DNA from: an uncultured Clostridia bacterium
GTDB taxonomy: Bacteria > Bacillota > Clostridia > Oscillospirales > SIG627
Assembly (NCBI GenBank): GCA_947589595.1
Contig: CANQBV010000003.1
Coordinates: 62,001-126,000, forward strand
Direction of reading: 5' to 3'
Length of the DNA: 64,000 nucleotides
In this document: positions 38,438 to 47,194 of the stretch, piece by piece
Layout: each line of letters opens with the position of its first letter
Position numbering within the stretch: position 1 is the stretch's first letter
Program-made: the position numbers and the translations under genes
Notes under the pieces: generated by a model
What the model was told of the DNA's origin: nothing
Databases searched by the model: none
The model's input: only the letters and a program-made list of their open reading frames with translations

Positions 38438-40174
38438 CTACTTTGATTCTTGAATCTTATAGCGCTTGATTTTCTTTGTCGTGGTTTTGTCAAACTCCGT
38501 GCGGCGCAGTTCAATCCCGCGGATCTGCTTGAAGCTCGGCAGCGAACGGTTCAGAACGCCAATTTCCTTTTTGATCGTTTCGCCGATCAGATTCAGATCG
38601 TCGCCAAGCCCTTTTTCTGCGGCTTTTGCAAAATCAGGATAAATCAGCGCCGTTACCGCCACCGTATCGTTTTCGGGATTGGTTCTGCCCACCACCGCGC
38701 ATTCGCAGATCAGATCGATCTTTTCCAGGTATTCCTCGATTTCCTCGGGGAATACGTTTTTACCGTTGTTCAGTACGATCACGTTTTTCTTTCTGCCGGT
38801 GATATATAAATATCCATCTTCATCCTGGTAACCGTAATCGCCGGTACAGAACCAGCCGTCCCGGAACACGGCGCGGGTGGCTTCTTCATCTTCGAAATAG
38901 CCCTGCATCACATTCGGGCCTTTCACAAGGATCTCGCCGTATTCCTCGCCTTCCTCTTTATCGATCCGCACTTCCACACCCGGCACCGGAAGTCCCACCG
39001 ACCCGGCGCGGTTGGCATGTTCGGGGCAGACGCTGATCAGCGGCGCGCATTCCGTAATGCCATAGCCCTGGCAAAGCGCAATCCCGAAATTGTCAAATTC
39101 CTTTACAAGCTCCGCAGGCATGGGCGCGCCGCCGCAGATAATACGAACCAAGCGCCCGCCAAAGGCCTCGTTCACGCTCTTGAAGAGAACCTTGCGCGGG
39201 TCGATCTTTACTTTTCTCAAAGCGCCGGAAATGCCGATTAACCCTTTTAAAAGCTTGTCGCGGTGACTTTTCTTCGCCGTCTCCCATATTTTTTTATAAA
39301 TCGTAGAAACAAACAGCGGCACCAGCACCAAGCCCGTGGGACGAAAGGTCTGAAAATTGCGCACTACGTATTTTAACGAGTCGTTGACCGCAACGGTAGC
39401 GCCGATCAGGATCGGCGTCAGAATCCCGCAGGTCATTTCATAGGTATGATGGATCGGCAATACCGAAACAATGGTATCGTCCTCACAAAATTCTGTCATA
39501 TTATGCGAAGCGTTCACGCCCGCCACCAAATTGCGCTGACACAGCATAACGCCCTTGGAGGTACCGGTCGTCCCGGAGGTAAAGAGGATCGCACAGGTTT
39601 TTTCCAGATCGATGGGGTTTTCCGCAAAGCGAACCGAGCCCCCGGCAATTTTTTCTCTGCCGAGTGCCAAAAGATCCAGAAACGCTACCTGCCCTTTCTG
39701 CACGCGCTCGGCAGAGGGCGCAAATTCTTTGGGTACCGCGCCGAACTCTACAAAATATTCCACCGTGCCGAAAGCTTCTCTGTTTTCAAAATATTTGCCG
39801 TAGTCCTTGGAAAATACCACACACTTGCAGCCGACTTTATTGATGAAATTGCAGATTTCATCGCGCGCCAATTCTTTATCCAGAGGCACGATGACCGAGG
39901 AGGAATTCACGGCGGCAAGGTAGGTCAGGATCCATTCCGGACTGGTTTCTCCTAAAACGGCAACCGTTCCGCCGGCAACGCCGATTTCAAAAAAGGCTTC
40001 TCCCAGCGCGAACATTCTTTCCCGGAATCCTTCGAACGCGACCGATTCCAGCGTTCCGTTTCTTTTGTATACCAGATAATCCTTTTCAGGATTCCGCTCA
40101 GCAGCCTGCACCACCAGATGCCTCAGGTCGTTGGCCTGGCGCTCCTTGGGGGGCGGATATAGATTTTGGTTCAT
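38438..40174 (-). CDS. AMP-dependent acyl-CoA synthetase/ligase (second paralogue)
   Basis: LFTSGTTGTSKGVMLCQRN, GYGITECAPLIS, TGDYGYQDEDGYLYITGRKKNVIVLNNGKN. Confidence 0.92.
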   Translation of the reverse strand: MNQNLYPPPKERQANDLRHLVVQAAERNPEKDYLVYKRNGTLESVAFEGFRERMFALGEAFFEIGVAGGTVAVLGETSPEWILTYLAAVNSSSVIVPLDKELARDEICNFINKVGCKCVVFSKDYGKYFENREAFGTVEYFVEFGAVPKEFAPSAERVQKGQVAFLDLLALGREKIAGGSVRFAENPIDLEKTCAILFTSGTTGTSKGVMLCQRNLVAGVNASHNMTEFCEDDTIVSVLPIHHTYEMTCGILTPILIGATVAVNDSLKYVVRNFQTFRPTGLVLVPLFVSTIYKKIWETAKKSHRDKLLKGLIGISGALRKVKIDPRKVLFKSVNEAFGGRLVRIICGGAPMPAELVKEFDNFGIALCQGYGITECAPLISVCPEHANRAGSVGLPVPGVEVRIDKEEGEEYGEILVKGPNVMQGYFEDEEATRAVFRDGWFCTGDYGYQDEDGYLYITGRKKNVIVLNNGKNVFPEEIEEYLEKIDLICECAVVGRTNPENDTVAVTALIYPDFAKAAEKGLGDDLNLIGETIKKEIGVLNRSLPSFKQIRGIELRRTEFDKTTTKKIKRYKIQESK

Positions 40175-40206
40175 GTTTTTCCTCCTCATTTTGCGAAAAA
40201 GGGGTT

Positions 40207-40758
40207 CTACTCGTTTTCCGCTTCCGTGATCATTTGATTTGTCCGGGCAATGAATTCGTCTAAATCGCCGTCGTTCAAAAGAAATTCGTCTGCTATGGCG
40301 ATCGGGCCGCCCTTTTCCATCGTTTCAATTTCTGCGATATCGCGGCTCTCGGCCTGTTCCGGCGTGAGCGGGCGCAGCTTTCTTTGGCCGATGCGTTCGT
40401 AACGCTTTTTCTTGGGAGTCACAATCGCCGCCACGGAAAGCCGATCTCCGAATTCTTCGCGCAAGACCTTATATTCCGACCACGAATACAGCCCGTCCAG
40501 GCAGACGTTTCCGTGCGTCAGTTTTTCCCGGATCACCGGCAAAAGCTTGATCGCAAAAGCGGCAGGGCCGAATTCACGGCGAAGTCCCTCGCGCACCGTG
40601 CGTTCGTTCTGCTCGTTTTTCTCCAGTCCCAGCCGTTCCAGCTCGGCCATGGTCACGCCGCCGAAATATACAAATTCCCAGCCCCGTTTCTGAAAAACCT
40701 CGCAGCAAACGCTTTTACCGCTTCCGCACATACCAACCAAAGCGATGATCCGATTCAT
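40207..40758 (-). CDS. P-loop kinase-like protein (AAA/dephospho-CoA kinase-like)
   Basis: IIALVGMCGSGKSVCCEVFQKRGW Walker A. Confidence 0.72.
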   Translation of the reverse strand: MNRIIALVGMCGSGKSVCCEVFQKRGWEFVYFGGVTMAELERLGLEKNEQNERTVREGLRREFGPAAFAIKLLPVIREKLTHGNVCLDGLYSWSEYKVLREEFGDRLSVAAIVTPKKKRYERIGQRKLRPLTPEQAESRDIAEIETMEKGGPIAIADEFLLNDGDLDEFIARTNQMITEAENE

Positions 40759-40787
40759 AAAAACACCTGCCTACATATACTTGTCCT

Positions 40788-40816
40788 ATTTTACTCCAAT
40801 CCATGAAAAAAATCAA
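40788..40816 (-). promoter_or_regulatory. SigA-type promoter of kinase/AMP-ligase/ACP operon
   Basis: Minus strand TTGATT, 17 nt, TAAAAT. Confidence 0.55.
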
Positions 40817-40850
40817 GTATTTTGGTAAAAAAAGCAGGTCTTACGGGAAT

Positions 40851-40879
40851 TTGACTTTTTTCCTTTTCCGTACTACAAT
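40851..40879 (+). promoter_or_regulatory. SigA-type promoter of nth
   Basis: TTGACT, 17 nt, TACAAT, immediately before the ORF-track start. Confidence 0.6.
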
Positions 40880-40918
40880 ATGATTGAATTGAATTTGTAT
40901 GAAAGCGTATTTGCCAAA

Positions 40919-41623
40919 ATGAAAAATTTTCTTTGTCCCGCTCAAAAAAGCCTGCCGCGCGCCCGCAAAAGCCGCGCCGCCCTCGTTGCCGAAGAATTGG
41001 AAGCCCTGTATCCGGCTGCAGAGTGCGCGCTCAGCTTTGAGGGAGATCCGTTCCGGCTGCTCATTATGGCGCGGCTTTCCGCGCAGTGCACCGACAAGCG
41101 GGTCAACCAGGTTTCCGAGCATCTGTTCGCCGCTTTCCCGGACGTTTACGCCATGGCAAAGGCGCCGCTTTCCGAAATCGAAGCGCATATCCGCTCCTGC
41201 GGACTGTACCAGATGAAGGCCAAAAATATTCTCGAATGCTCTCAGATCCTTGTGGAGCAGTACGACGGCAAAGTACCGGCAGATAAAAAAGCCCTGCTTT
41301 CCCTGCCGGGCGTGGGTGAAAAAATTGCCAATCTCATGCTTGGGGACGTTTTCGGCGATCCGCACATTGTAGCCGATACCCACTGCATTCGCATTGCCAA
41401 CCGGCTGGGGCTTGCTGCGAGTGAAAATCCCTCGCAGGTCGTAAAGTCGCTGGAGGCGATCGTTCCCAAAGCGGAGCAAAGCAGTTTTTGTCACCGCATT
41501 GTGTGGTTCGGGCGGGAGATCTGCCGCGCGCAAAGCCCGCGCTGCGCCGACTGCCCTCTGTGCGGCAAAATAGAGTCGAAAAACCACCTTTCCGGTCGAT
41601 CTAAAACAAAAAGTGTTACCTAA
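40919..41623 (+). CDS. nth: Endonuclease III
   Basis: LLIMARLSAQCTDKRVN; LPGVGEKIANLMLGD; C-X6-C-X2-C-X5-C-type cluster (CRAQSPRCADCPLC). Start placed at internal ATG because the 40880 ATG abuts the -10. Confidence 0.9.
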   Translation: MKNFLCPAQKSLPRARKSRAALVAEELEALYPAAECALSFEGDPFRLLIMARLSAQCTDKRVNQVSEHLFAAFPDVYAMAKAPLSEIEAHIRSCGLYQMKAKNILECSQILVEQYDGKVPADKKALLSLPGVGEKIANLMLGDVFGDPHIVADTHCIRIANRLGLAASENPSQVVKSLEAIVPKAEQSSFCHRIVWFGREICRAQSPRCADCPLCGKIESKNHLSGRSKTKSVT

Positions 41624-41673
41624 TATCATTAAGTAATATTGATCAAATGATTGCTTTTTTTAACACTTTATAG

Positions 41674-41679
41674 TAAAAT
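41674..41679 (+). promoter_or_regulatory. Putative -10 box of Lrp gene (with TTGCTT at 41651-41656)
   Basis: TTGCTT, 17 nt, TAAAAT. Confidence 0.45.
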
Positions 41680-41712
41680 AGAGTATCATCCGAGATTAAA
41701 GGAGCCTTCTTT

Positions 41713-42150
41713 ATGGATAAAGTGGACGAAAAAATCATTCAGATGTTGCAAAGCAACGCCCGGGTTCCCGTAAAAGAGATCGCCAAAGAGGTTTTTCTCT
41801 CCTCTCCGGCGGTATCTGCGCGGATCGAACGGCTCACCCAGGACGGGCTGATCAAGGGCTACCATATGACCATTGACCGCACCAGGCTCGGCTATGCCAT
41901 TACCGCCTTTATCAATCTGGAAATGTCGCCCTCTCAGAAGCCGACCTTTTATACCTTTGTTAAGGATTGCCCCAACGTATTGGAATGCTGCTGTGTGACC
42001 GGCCAGTATTCGCAGCTGATTAAAGTGGCGTTCCGCGATACTTCGGAGCTGGAACATTTTATCGGGCATTTACAAAATTTCGGCCGTACCAGCACGCAGA
42101 TCGTTTTTTCCACGCAGGTGGAGCCGCGCGACATCGATGTTTCCATTTAA
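41713..42150 (+). CDS. Lrp/AsnC-family transcriptional regulator
   Basis: DKVDEKIIQMLQSNARVPVKEIAKEVFLSSPAVSARIERL; C-terminal RAM-like domain. Confidence 0.93.
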   Translation: MDKVDEKIIQMLQSNARVPVKEIAKEVFLSSPAVSARIERLTQDGLIKGYHMTIDRTRLGYAITAFINLEMSPSQKPTFYTFVKDCPNVLECCCVTGQYSQLIKVAFRDTSELEHFIGHLQNFGRTSTQIVFSTQVEPRDIDVSI

Positions 42151-42155
42151 AAAAT

Positions 42156-42192
42156 AACAAAAAGCAGTTCCGTGCGGAACTGCTTTTTGTTA
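42156..42192. terminator. Bidirectional terminator
   Basis: AACAAAAAGCAGTTCCG-TG-CGGAACTGCTTTTTGTT. Confidence 0.85.
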
Positions 42193-42217
42193 TACGGGCT
42201 CTCCCCAGTCATTTCTT

Positions 42218-43162
42218 TCAGGAACGAACGGTTTTCTCTTTCTTCGCGCGCTCCGGCAAGGCGGAAAAAATGAGCGCTAAAAGCAGAAAGACACAGCCGC
42301 AGATTTCCTCTGCCGTCATAGCGGTTTTGAGAACCAGCGCATCGGAAAACACGGCAAATACCGCTTCCGTACACATCAGGATCGAGGCCACCGCCGGCGC
42401 GGTTTTCTTTTGACCGAGAATCTGACAGGTATAGGCGATACTGCAGGAAAACACCGCGGAATACAAAATACTGCCGCGCGCCGCCAGGATCCCTTCCCAG
42501 GTAGGGGTTTCAAAAAGGAACATACAAACAAGTCCCATAAGCCCGCCGAAGAAAAACTGCAAAAAGGAAAGCAAAACGCCGTCGAACCCCGCGGCAAAGT
42601 GATCCACCGCCAAAATCTGGCAGGCGAAAAATACGGCGCAGATCAGGGTAAGCACGTCGCCAAAGCTCATGGAAAGGTTTTGCGCCACGTCCTGCAGCCC
42701 GCCGGAAAAATCTGCCACGCATAAAAGATACATCCCCAAAATTGCCGAAAGGATGCAGAACCATAGCTGCCGGGGAATCTTTTTGCCGAGAAAGATGCCG
42801 AAAACCGGCACGATCACCACATACATGGCGGTAATAAAACCGCTTTTCCCGGCACTGGTGCCATGGTAGATCCCGAACTGCTGAAAACTCGACGCCACAA
42901 AAATCCAAAAGCCGCAAACCGCACCGCCCCATAAAAGCCTTTTACGATTCTCTTTCTGCACCGCGGCAAAGAGACGCCCGCGGGTTTTCACGGCGATCAC
43001 CGGCAAGAGCGCCAGGGAGCCGATGATCATGCGAAGTCCGTTAAAGGTAAACGGCTGCACGGAGTCTGTCGAAACAGACTGCGCCACGAACGTCGTCCCC
43101 CAAAAAAACGCCGCCAGCAGCAGAAACAGCGGCCCTTGTATGCGCTTGATTTTTTCTTTCAT
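42218..43162 (-). CDS. DMT-superfamily (EamA) transporter
   Basis: Ten-TM pattern; LFLLLAAFFWGTTFVAQS; repeated EamA halves. Confidence 0.9.
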   Translation of the reverse strand: MKEKIKRIQGPLFLLLAAFFWGTTFVAQSVSTDSVQPFTFNGLRMIIGSLALLPVIAVKTRGRLFAAVQKENRKRLLWGGAVCGFWIFVASSFQQFGIYHGTSAGKSGFITAMYVVIVPVFGIFLGKKIPRQLWFCILSAILGMYLLCVADFSGGLQDVAQNLSMSFGDVLTLICAVFFACQILAVDHFAAGFDGVLLSFLQFFFGGLMGLVCMFLFETPTWEGILAARGSILYSAVFSCSIAYTCQILGQKKTAPAVASILMCTEAVFAVFSDALVLKTAMTAEEICGCVFLLLALIFSALPERAKKEKTVRS

Positions 43163-43177
43163 TGCTGCCCTTTCCCT

Positions 43178-43222
43178 GCCAAAGAAAAGAACGGGCCCTT
43201 GACCCGTTCTTTTCTTTGGCAA
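43178..43222 (-). terminator. Terminator hairpin between DUF4430-like gene and DMT gene
   Basis: GCCAAAGAAAAGAACGGG ... CCCGTTCTTTTCTTTGGC, 18-bp perfect stem. Confidence 0.7.
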
Positions 43223-43229
43223 TTCTACT

Positions 43230-43697
43230 TTATTTGCCGTAGCAAATCTGGATTTCCTGCTCGGGAGTTACAACGGTGTCCAAACGAACGTTGTCGTCGC
43301 CGTTGACTACAAAGTACCAGGTGTTGCCGCCCGCCTTGCTGATGCCGTCGATCTTCGTGAACATATTCAGGTCTTCATCAAAAACATAGTCGCTGTTCTG
43401 CTCGTCCACATAAGCCTGGACTACGTCTTTCACGGTGATGTCCTTGCCTTCCGCCACATACACAGCGACCGCGCCGCTGAAAAGAACGTCCTCATAAGCT
43501 TCCGGCTCTTTGGTTTCTTTTGTTTCCTCGGCGCCGGTTTCCTTTTCCGTCGCGGAACCGGCGTCGGGATCTACAAAGGTCTTCACGGTAATGTTGAACT
43601 CCACCCCGTCTCCTTTGCTAGTGCCTCCGCAGGCAAACAGCATGGGCAGCACCATCAGAAGTACAAGAGCGATCGAAAGAACTCTGATCTTTTTCAT
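43230..43697 (-). CDS. Lipoprotein with DUF4430-like domain
   Basis: Lipobox LPMLFACGG; AVYVAEGKDITVKDVVQAYVDEQ...GNTWYFVVNGDDNVRLDTVV. Confidence 0.7.
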   Translation of the reverse strand: MKKIRVLSIALVLLMVLPMLFACGGTSKGDGVEFNITVKTFVDPDAGSATEKETGAEETKETKEPEAYEDVLFSGAVAVYVAEGKDITVKDVVQAYVDEQNSDYVFDEDLNMFTKIDGISKAGGNTWYFVVNGDDNVRLDTVVTPEQEIQICYGK

Positions 43698-43745
43698 TGA
43701 TTTTACCTCTTTACTATTATTTGCGAAACGATTCTCGCTATTCAA

Positions 43746-43774
43746 ATTATAGAATAAAATTCCTTTACTGTCAA
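43746..43774 (-). promoter_or_regulatory. Perfect-consensus SigA promoter of lipoprotein gene
   Basis: Minus strand TTGACA, 17 nt, TATAAT. Confidence 0.82.
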
Positions 43775-43819
43775 TATATTTTTGTGAACAAACCAAAAAA
43801 GACGGATGCGAGATTTTGT

Positions 43820-44020
43820 ATGAAAAAATGGATCTGTACGGCTCTGATCTTCCTCTGCCTGGCTCTTCTTTTTTACGCTTCTCCCTTTTCGCTTTCCTCT
43901 TTAACCTGCCGCCTCACGCTGCGCCTTTGCCAAAACGAACTTTTCAGCGAGGTATTCGGGCTGGATGAAGAGGAGGCCGTCGAGGTTTTTGCCGATGAAA
44001 ACGGAGCCGCCTTTTTGTGA
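43820..44020 (+). CDS. Small single-TM protein upstream of and overlapping an M50 protease gene
   Basis: MKKWICTALIFLCLALLFYASPFSLSS...; stop TGA overlaps next GTG start. Confidence 0.6.
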   Translation: MKKWICTALIFLCLALLFYASPFSLSSLTCRLTLRLCQNELFSEVFGLDEEEAVEVFADENGAAFL

Positions 44021-44625
44021 GAAAGCCGAAAATAAAAATCGAACCGCTCGCCCTGCCTTTTCTTTTCTTTCTGTTTTTAGCAAATCCCCTGCGAGATCTT
44101 CTGCTGTTTTTTTCCGCGGCGCTCTGGCATGAATGCGGTCACTTTCTGGCAGGGTGGATCACCCGCAACCCGGCGGCGTGCATTTCGCTTTGCCCGTTCG
44201 GCATGAAAATTGAATTTGCCGATTCCCTGCAGCACTATAAAAACGATCTTTTCCTGGCGCTGTGCGGCCCGCTTTTTAATTTTTTAGCTTCCCTTGCGCT
44301 TCTTTTTCTTTTGCGCATCTTCCCGGATAAATCGCTGTTTCTGCTTTTTTATTCCCATCTGTTTTTGTGCTTTTTCAATCTGCTGCCGCTTTTTTCCTTT
44401 GACGGCGGAAGAATGCTCTTTGCCCTTTTGGCCTTGTCTTTCGACGCCGACCGGGCGCAGAACTTTTGCCGGGCAGTGAGCTTTGTTTTTTCCGCCCTGC
44501 TTTTTGTCGGCGGTGTTCTGCTTTTTCTTTCTCCGGCAAAAAATGCTTCTCTCCTTTTTCTTTCGTTGGTACTTTTGGCGGAGGAGAGCACACAAAAAAA
44601 TAAAGCTACGAATTTTTATTCGTAG
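44017..44625 (+). CDS. M50-family (site-2 protease/SpoIVFB-like) membrane metallopeptidase
   Basis: HECGH zinc motif in TM context; FNLLPLFSFDGGRML third-ligand motif; GTG start. Confidence 0.85.
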   Translation: MRKPKIKIEPLALPFLFFLFLANPLRDLLLFFSAALWHECGHFLAGWITRNPAACISLCPFGMKIEFADSLQHYKNDLFLALCGPLFNFLASLALLFLLRIFPDKSLFLLFYSHLFLCFFNLLPLFSFDGGRMLFALLALSFDADRAQNFCRAVSFVFSALLFVGGVLLFLSPAKNASLLFLSLVLLAEESTQKNKATNFYS

Positions 44626-44640
44626 CCTAATTTTTTTGTT
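44605..44640. terminator. Bidirectional terminator overlapping M50 stop codon
   Basis: GCTACGAAT-TTTT-ATTCGTAGC with T-runs on both strands. Confidence 0.85.
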
Positions 44641-44904
44641 TTAACCGGCAGCGTTGATTTTTTTAGCCATCTGGCTTTTCTTTCTCGCTGCTTTGTTCTT
44701 ATGAACATAGCCCTTGGCCGCAGCAGTATCGATTTTCTTCACGGCTTCTTTGTGAGCAGTACGGATACCCTCTGCATCGCCTGCCTCGATTGCACTATCA
44801 AACTTTTTCGCGGTCGTTTTGATGGTCGATACAAAAGACTTATTGATCTCGGCCTTTTTTTCGGATACCAATACGCGTTTCTTCGCAGATTTGATGTTCG
44901 GCAA
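44641..44904 (-). CDS. rpsT: 30S ribosomal protein S20, TTG start
   Basis: (L/M)PNIKSAKKRVLVSEKKAEINKSF; TTG preceded by AAGGAGGTGAATCAC. Confidence 0.95.
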   Translation of the reverse strand: MPNIKSAKKRVLVSEKKAEINKSFVSTIKTTAKKFDSAIEAGDAEGIRTAHKEAVKKIDTAAAKGYVHKNKAARKKSQMAKKINAAG

Positions 44905-44941
44905 GTGATTCACCTCCTTGATGTATACTCTCAACTGCTAC

Positions 44942-44970
44942 ATGATAACACGGATTTTTTGAAATTACAA
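44942..44970 (-). promoter_or_regulatory. rpsT promoter
   Basis: Minus strand TTGTAA, 17 nt, TATCAT. Confidence 0.55.
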
Positions 44971-45046
44971 GTGTTTTGGCGAAAGTTTTTTAAAAAAATG
45001 TCAAGAATAGCGGTATCGAAGTAAATTTTCTCTTGGGAGGAAAGCC

Positions 45047-45964
45047 GTGACGATTCGCACAGATCTTGCCATTGAACTGGTCGACGACGTAAAAAAGAAT
45101 AATTCATCCCTTTCGGGAATAGAATGCAGTAAAACGGAAAACCCGCTTTTGGAGATCGACCGCGTCCGGATCACCACTGCGGAAGGCGCCCGGCTTGCCG
45201 GAAAGCCGATCGGAGAATACGTTACCGTTAACACCGGTAAGCTTTGGATGGACGAGCGCGGCGTATTTAAGCGAAAGGTCTATCTTTTCCGCGACGTAGT
45301 CCGTGAATTATTAAAGGAAAAATTCCGCGGAGGCCGCTCTGTTTTGGTAGCGGGGCTGGGAAACCGCAATATCACCGCCGATTCGATCGGTCCCTGTGCC
45401 ACGAAAAATCTCATCGTCACCCGGCATATCCGCGCCTCCTCGCCGCTGGTATTTGAGGATCTGGGGCTTTTTGATCTCTGTGCCATCACGCCGGGCGTTT
45501 TGGGGCAAACCGGGATCGAAAGCTGCGACATTATTCAGAGCGTGGCGGAAAAAATCCGCCCCGGCGCGGTAATCGCAATCGACGCTTTGGCCTCGCGCAA
45601 TCTTTCCCGCCTGGTTTCCACGATCCAGATTTCCGATTCCGGCATTCAACCGGGAGCCGGTGTGGGCAATGTGCGACCGGAGATTACCGAAAAAACGCTC
45701 GGCGTCCCGGTGATCTCCATCGGCGTTCCCACCGTGGTAGACGCCGCCACCCTCACCGCGGACGTGACGGAAACCTATCTGGGCGCGGCGGTGGATCCGG
45801 AGGAAATACGGAAAAATTTATCCAAGGGCGATCTGAACTTTTTCGTAACCCCCAAAGAAACAGACCAGATCATTCATTTTATGGGGGCGTTCATCGGCTA
45901 CGGGATCAACCTGGCGCTGAATGAAAAACTAAGTTTTGAGGACATGCTTTCACTGATCGGGTAA
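45047..45964 (+). CDS. gpr: GPR germination endopeptidase
   Basis: RTDLAIELVDDV; VAGLGNRNITADSIGP; VISIGVPTVVDAATL; GTG start. Confidence 0.95.
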   Translation: MTIRTDLAIELVDDVKKNNSSLSGIECSKTENPLLEIDRVRITTAEGARLAGKPIGEYVTVNTGKLWMDERGVFKRKVYLFRDVVRELLKEKFRGGRSVLVAGLGNRNITADSIGPCATKNLIVTRHIRASSPLVFEDLGLFDLCAITPGVLGQTGIESCDIIQSVAEKIRPGAVIAIDALASRNLSRLVSTIQISDSGIQPGAGVGNVRPEITEKTLGVPVISIGVPTVVDAATLTADVTETYLGAAVDPEEIRKNLSKGDLNFFVTPKETDQIIHFMGAFIGYGINLALNEKLSFEDMLSLIG

Positions 45965-45968
45965 AAAA

Positions 45969-47147
45969 ATGAAAAAAACAACGAAAGAAAAAATGAAAAG
46001 AATAAAAAATCAATTCCTGCGCTGCTTTGCCGTGTACGCCGTACTGCCGATTCTGTGCGGTGCGATCCTCGGGCTGATCTTCACGCTCCATTCCGTGGGC
46101 GCGGAGGAAATCGAAACCTTTATGGAGGTTTACGGAGAGCAATCTCTGTTTGTCGTTACCGGCGCTACCACGCAAAAAGAAGAACCCCACACGGGCTTCT
46201 ATTTTCTGTCTGCGGATCTGCCGCACTATCTAAAAACCTCCGCGAAAACCATTTTTTCCACCCTGCGAAAGAAGGACGAGCAAACGCCGGCGACCCCGGA
46301 AACGCCCGCTTTGCCCGCCGTCCCCGGCACGGTTTACGATTCCCTGCCGGAGGGCGCGGTCGCCGTGATCCCGGTGGATCTTTCTTCCCCCTCGTATACG
46401 ATCAACACCACCAAGTACACGATCGATATCCCGGCAGCGCGCAGTGCCGCCTTTCCCTCACGCACAAAATCAGAAAACGGCGAACCGCTGGTTCTGGTCC
46501 TGCATACCCACGCCACTGAATGCTACTTAGAAGACGATACCAACCTTTCCGATTTTGCTCCCAACGGGGTGGAGACCTATTTTCTGCCCGATAAAACCTC
46601 GTTCCGCACCACGGATCCCGAAAAAAGCGTGGTGGCGGTGGGTAAGGTTTTTGCGGATACGCTCAATTCTCTCGGCGTTCCCACCCTGCACTGCACCGTC
46701 CAGCACGACGCCGAGGATTTTAACGCCGCCTACACAAACGCCGCCGCCACAATCCAACAATATCTGAATGAATATCCCTCTATTGAATATGTGATCGACC
46801 TGCACCGCGATTCGATCACCCGCGGCGAAGACTATGTAAAAACCAGCACCGAGATTGGCGGCGAGCCCTCCGCGCAGGTCATGCTGGTCGTCGGCACCAA
46901 TCAGCTGGGAAAGCACCCGAATTGGGAAACCAATCTGATCGTGGACACGGCCTTTAAGGACGCGATGGACGCCAAATTCCCGGGACTTTCCCGCTCGCTG
47001 TATATGCGCACCGCACGTTTTAACCAGGAATACCGCTACGGCTCCATGCTTTTGGAGGTCGGCTCCTCCGTCAATACGCTGGAGGAAGCCAAAACCGCGG
47101 CGCGCGCCGCCGCCGAAAGCTTTGCCGCCATGCTGCAAAGCCGCTGA
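45969..47147 (+). CDS. spoIIP: Stage II sporulation protein P
   Basis: LVLHTHATECYL; IEYVIDLHRDSI; VMLVVGTNQLGKHPNWETNL; LLEVGSSVNTLEEA. Confidence 0.94.
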   Translation: MKKTTKEKMKRIKNQFLRCFAVYAVLPILCGAILGLIFTLHSVGAEEIETFMEVYGEQSLFVVTGATTQKEEPHTGFYFLSADLPHYLKTSAKTIFSTLRKKDEQTPATPETPALPAVPGTVYDSLPEGAVAVIPVDLSSPSYTINTTKYTIDIPAARSAAFPSRTKSENGEPLVLVLHTHATECYLEDDTNLSDFAPNGVETYFLPDKTSFRTTDPEKSVVAVGKVFADTLNSLGVPTLHCTVQHDAEDFNAAYTNAAATIQQYLNEYPSIEYVIDLHRDSITRGEDYVKTSTEIGGEPSAQVMLVVGTNQLGKHPNWETNLIVDTAFKDAMDAKFPGLSRSLYMRTARFNQEYRYGSMLLEVGSSVNTLEEAKTAARAAAESFAAMLQSR

Positions 47148-47156
47148 AAAGCGATA

Positions 47157-47191
47157 AAAAGGACAGAACCTTTTAGGTTCTGTCCTTTTTT
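47157..47191. terminator. Convergent terminator
   Basis: AAAAAGGACAGAACC-TTTTA-GGTTCTGTCCTTTTTT. Confidence 0.9.
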
Positions 47192-47194
47192 GCA

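Noticed and set aside
42178-43222. Large inverted repeats around the DMT transporter suggesting a composite mobile unit
   Set aside because: The two hairpins differ in sequence and are ordinary terminators.
43698-43819. Cobalamin or Fur-type element upstream of the DUF4430-like lipoprotein
   Set aside because: Only a consensus promoter is clear; GCGAGAATCGTTTCGC is a weak palindrome and no B12-box is visible.
44284-44595. Lys-rich minus-strand ORFs opposite the M50 protease
   Set aside because: Antisense translation of Phe/Leu-rich TM segments; artefact of T-rich coding strand.
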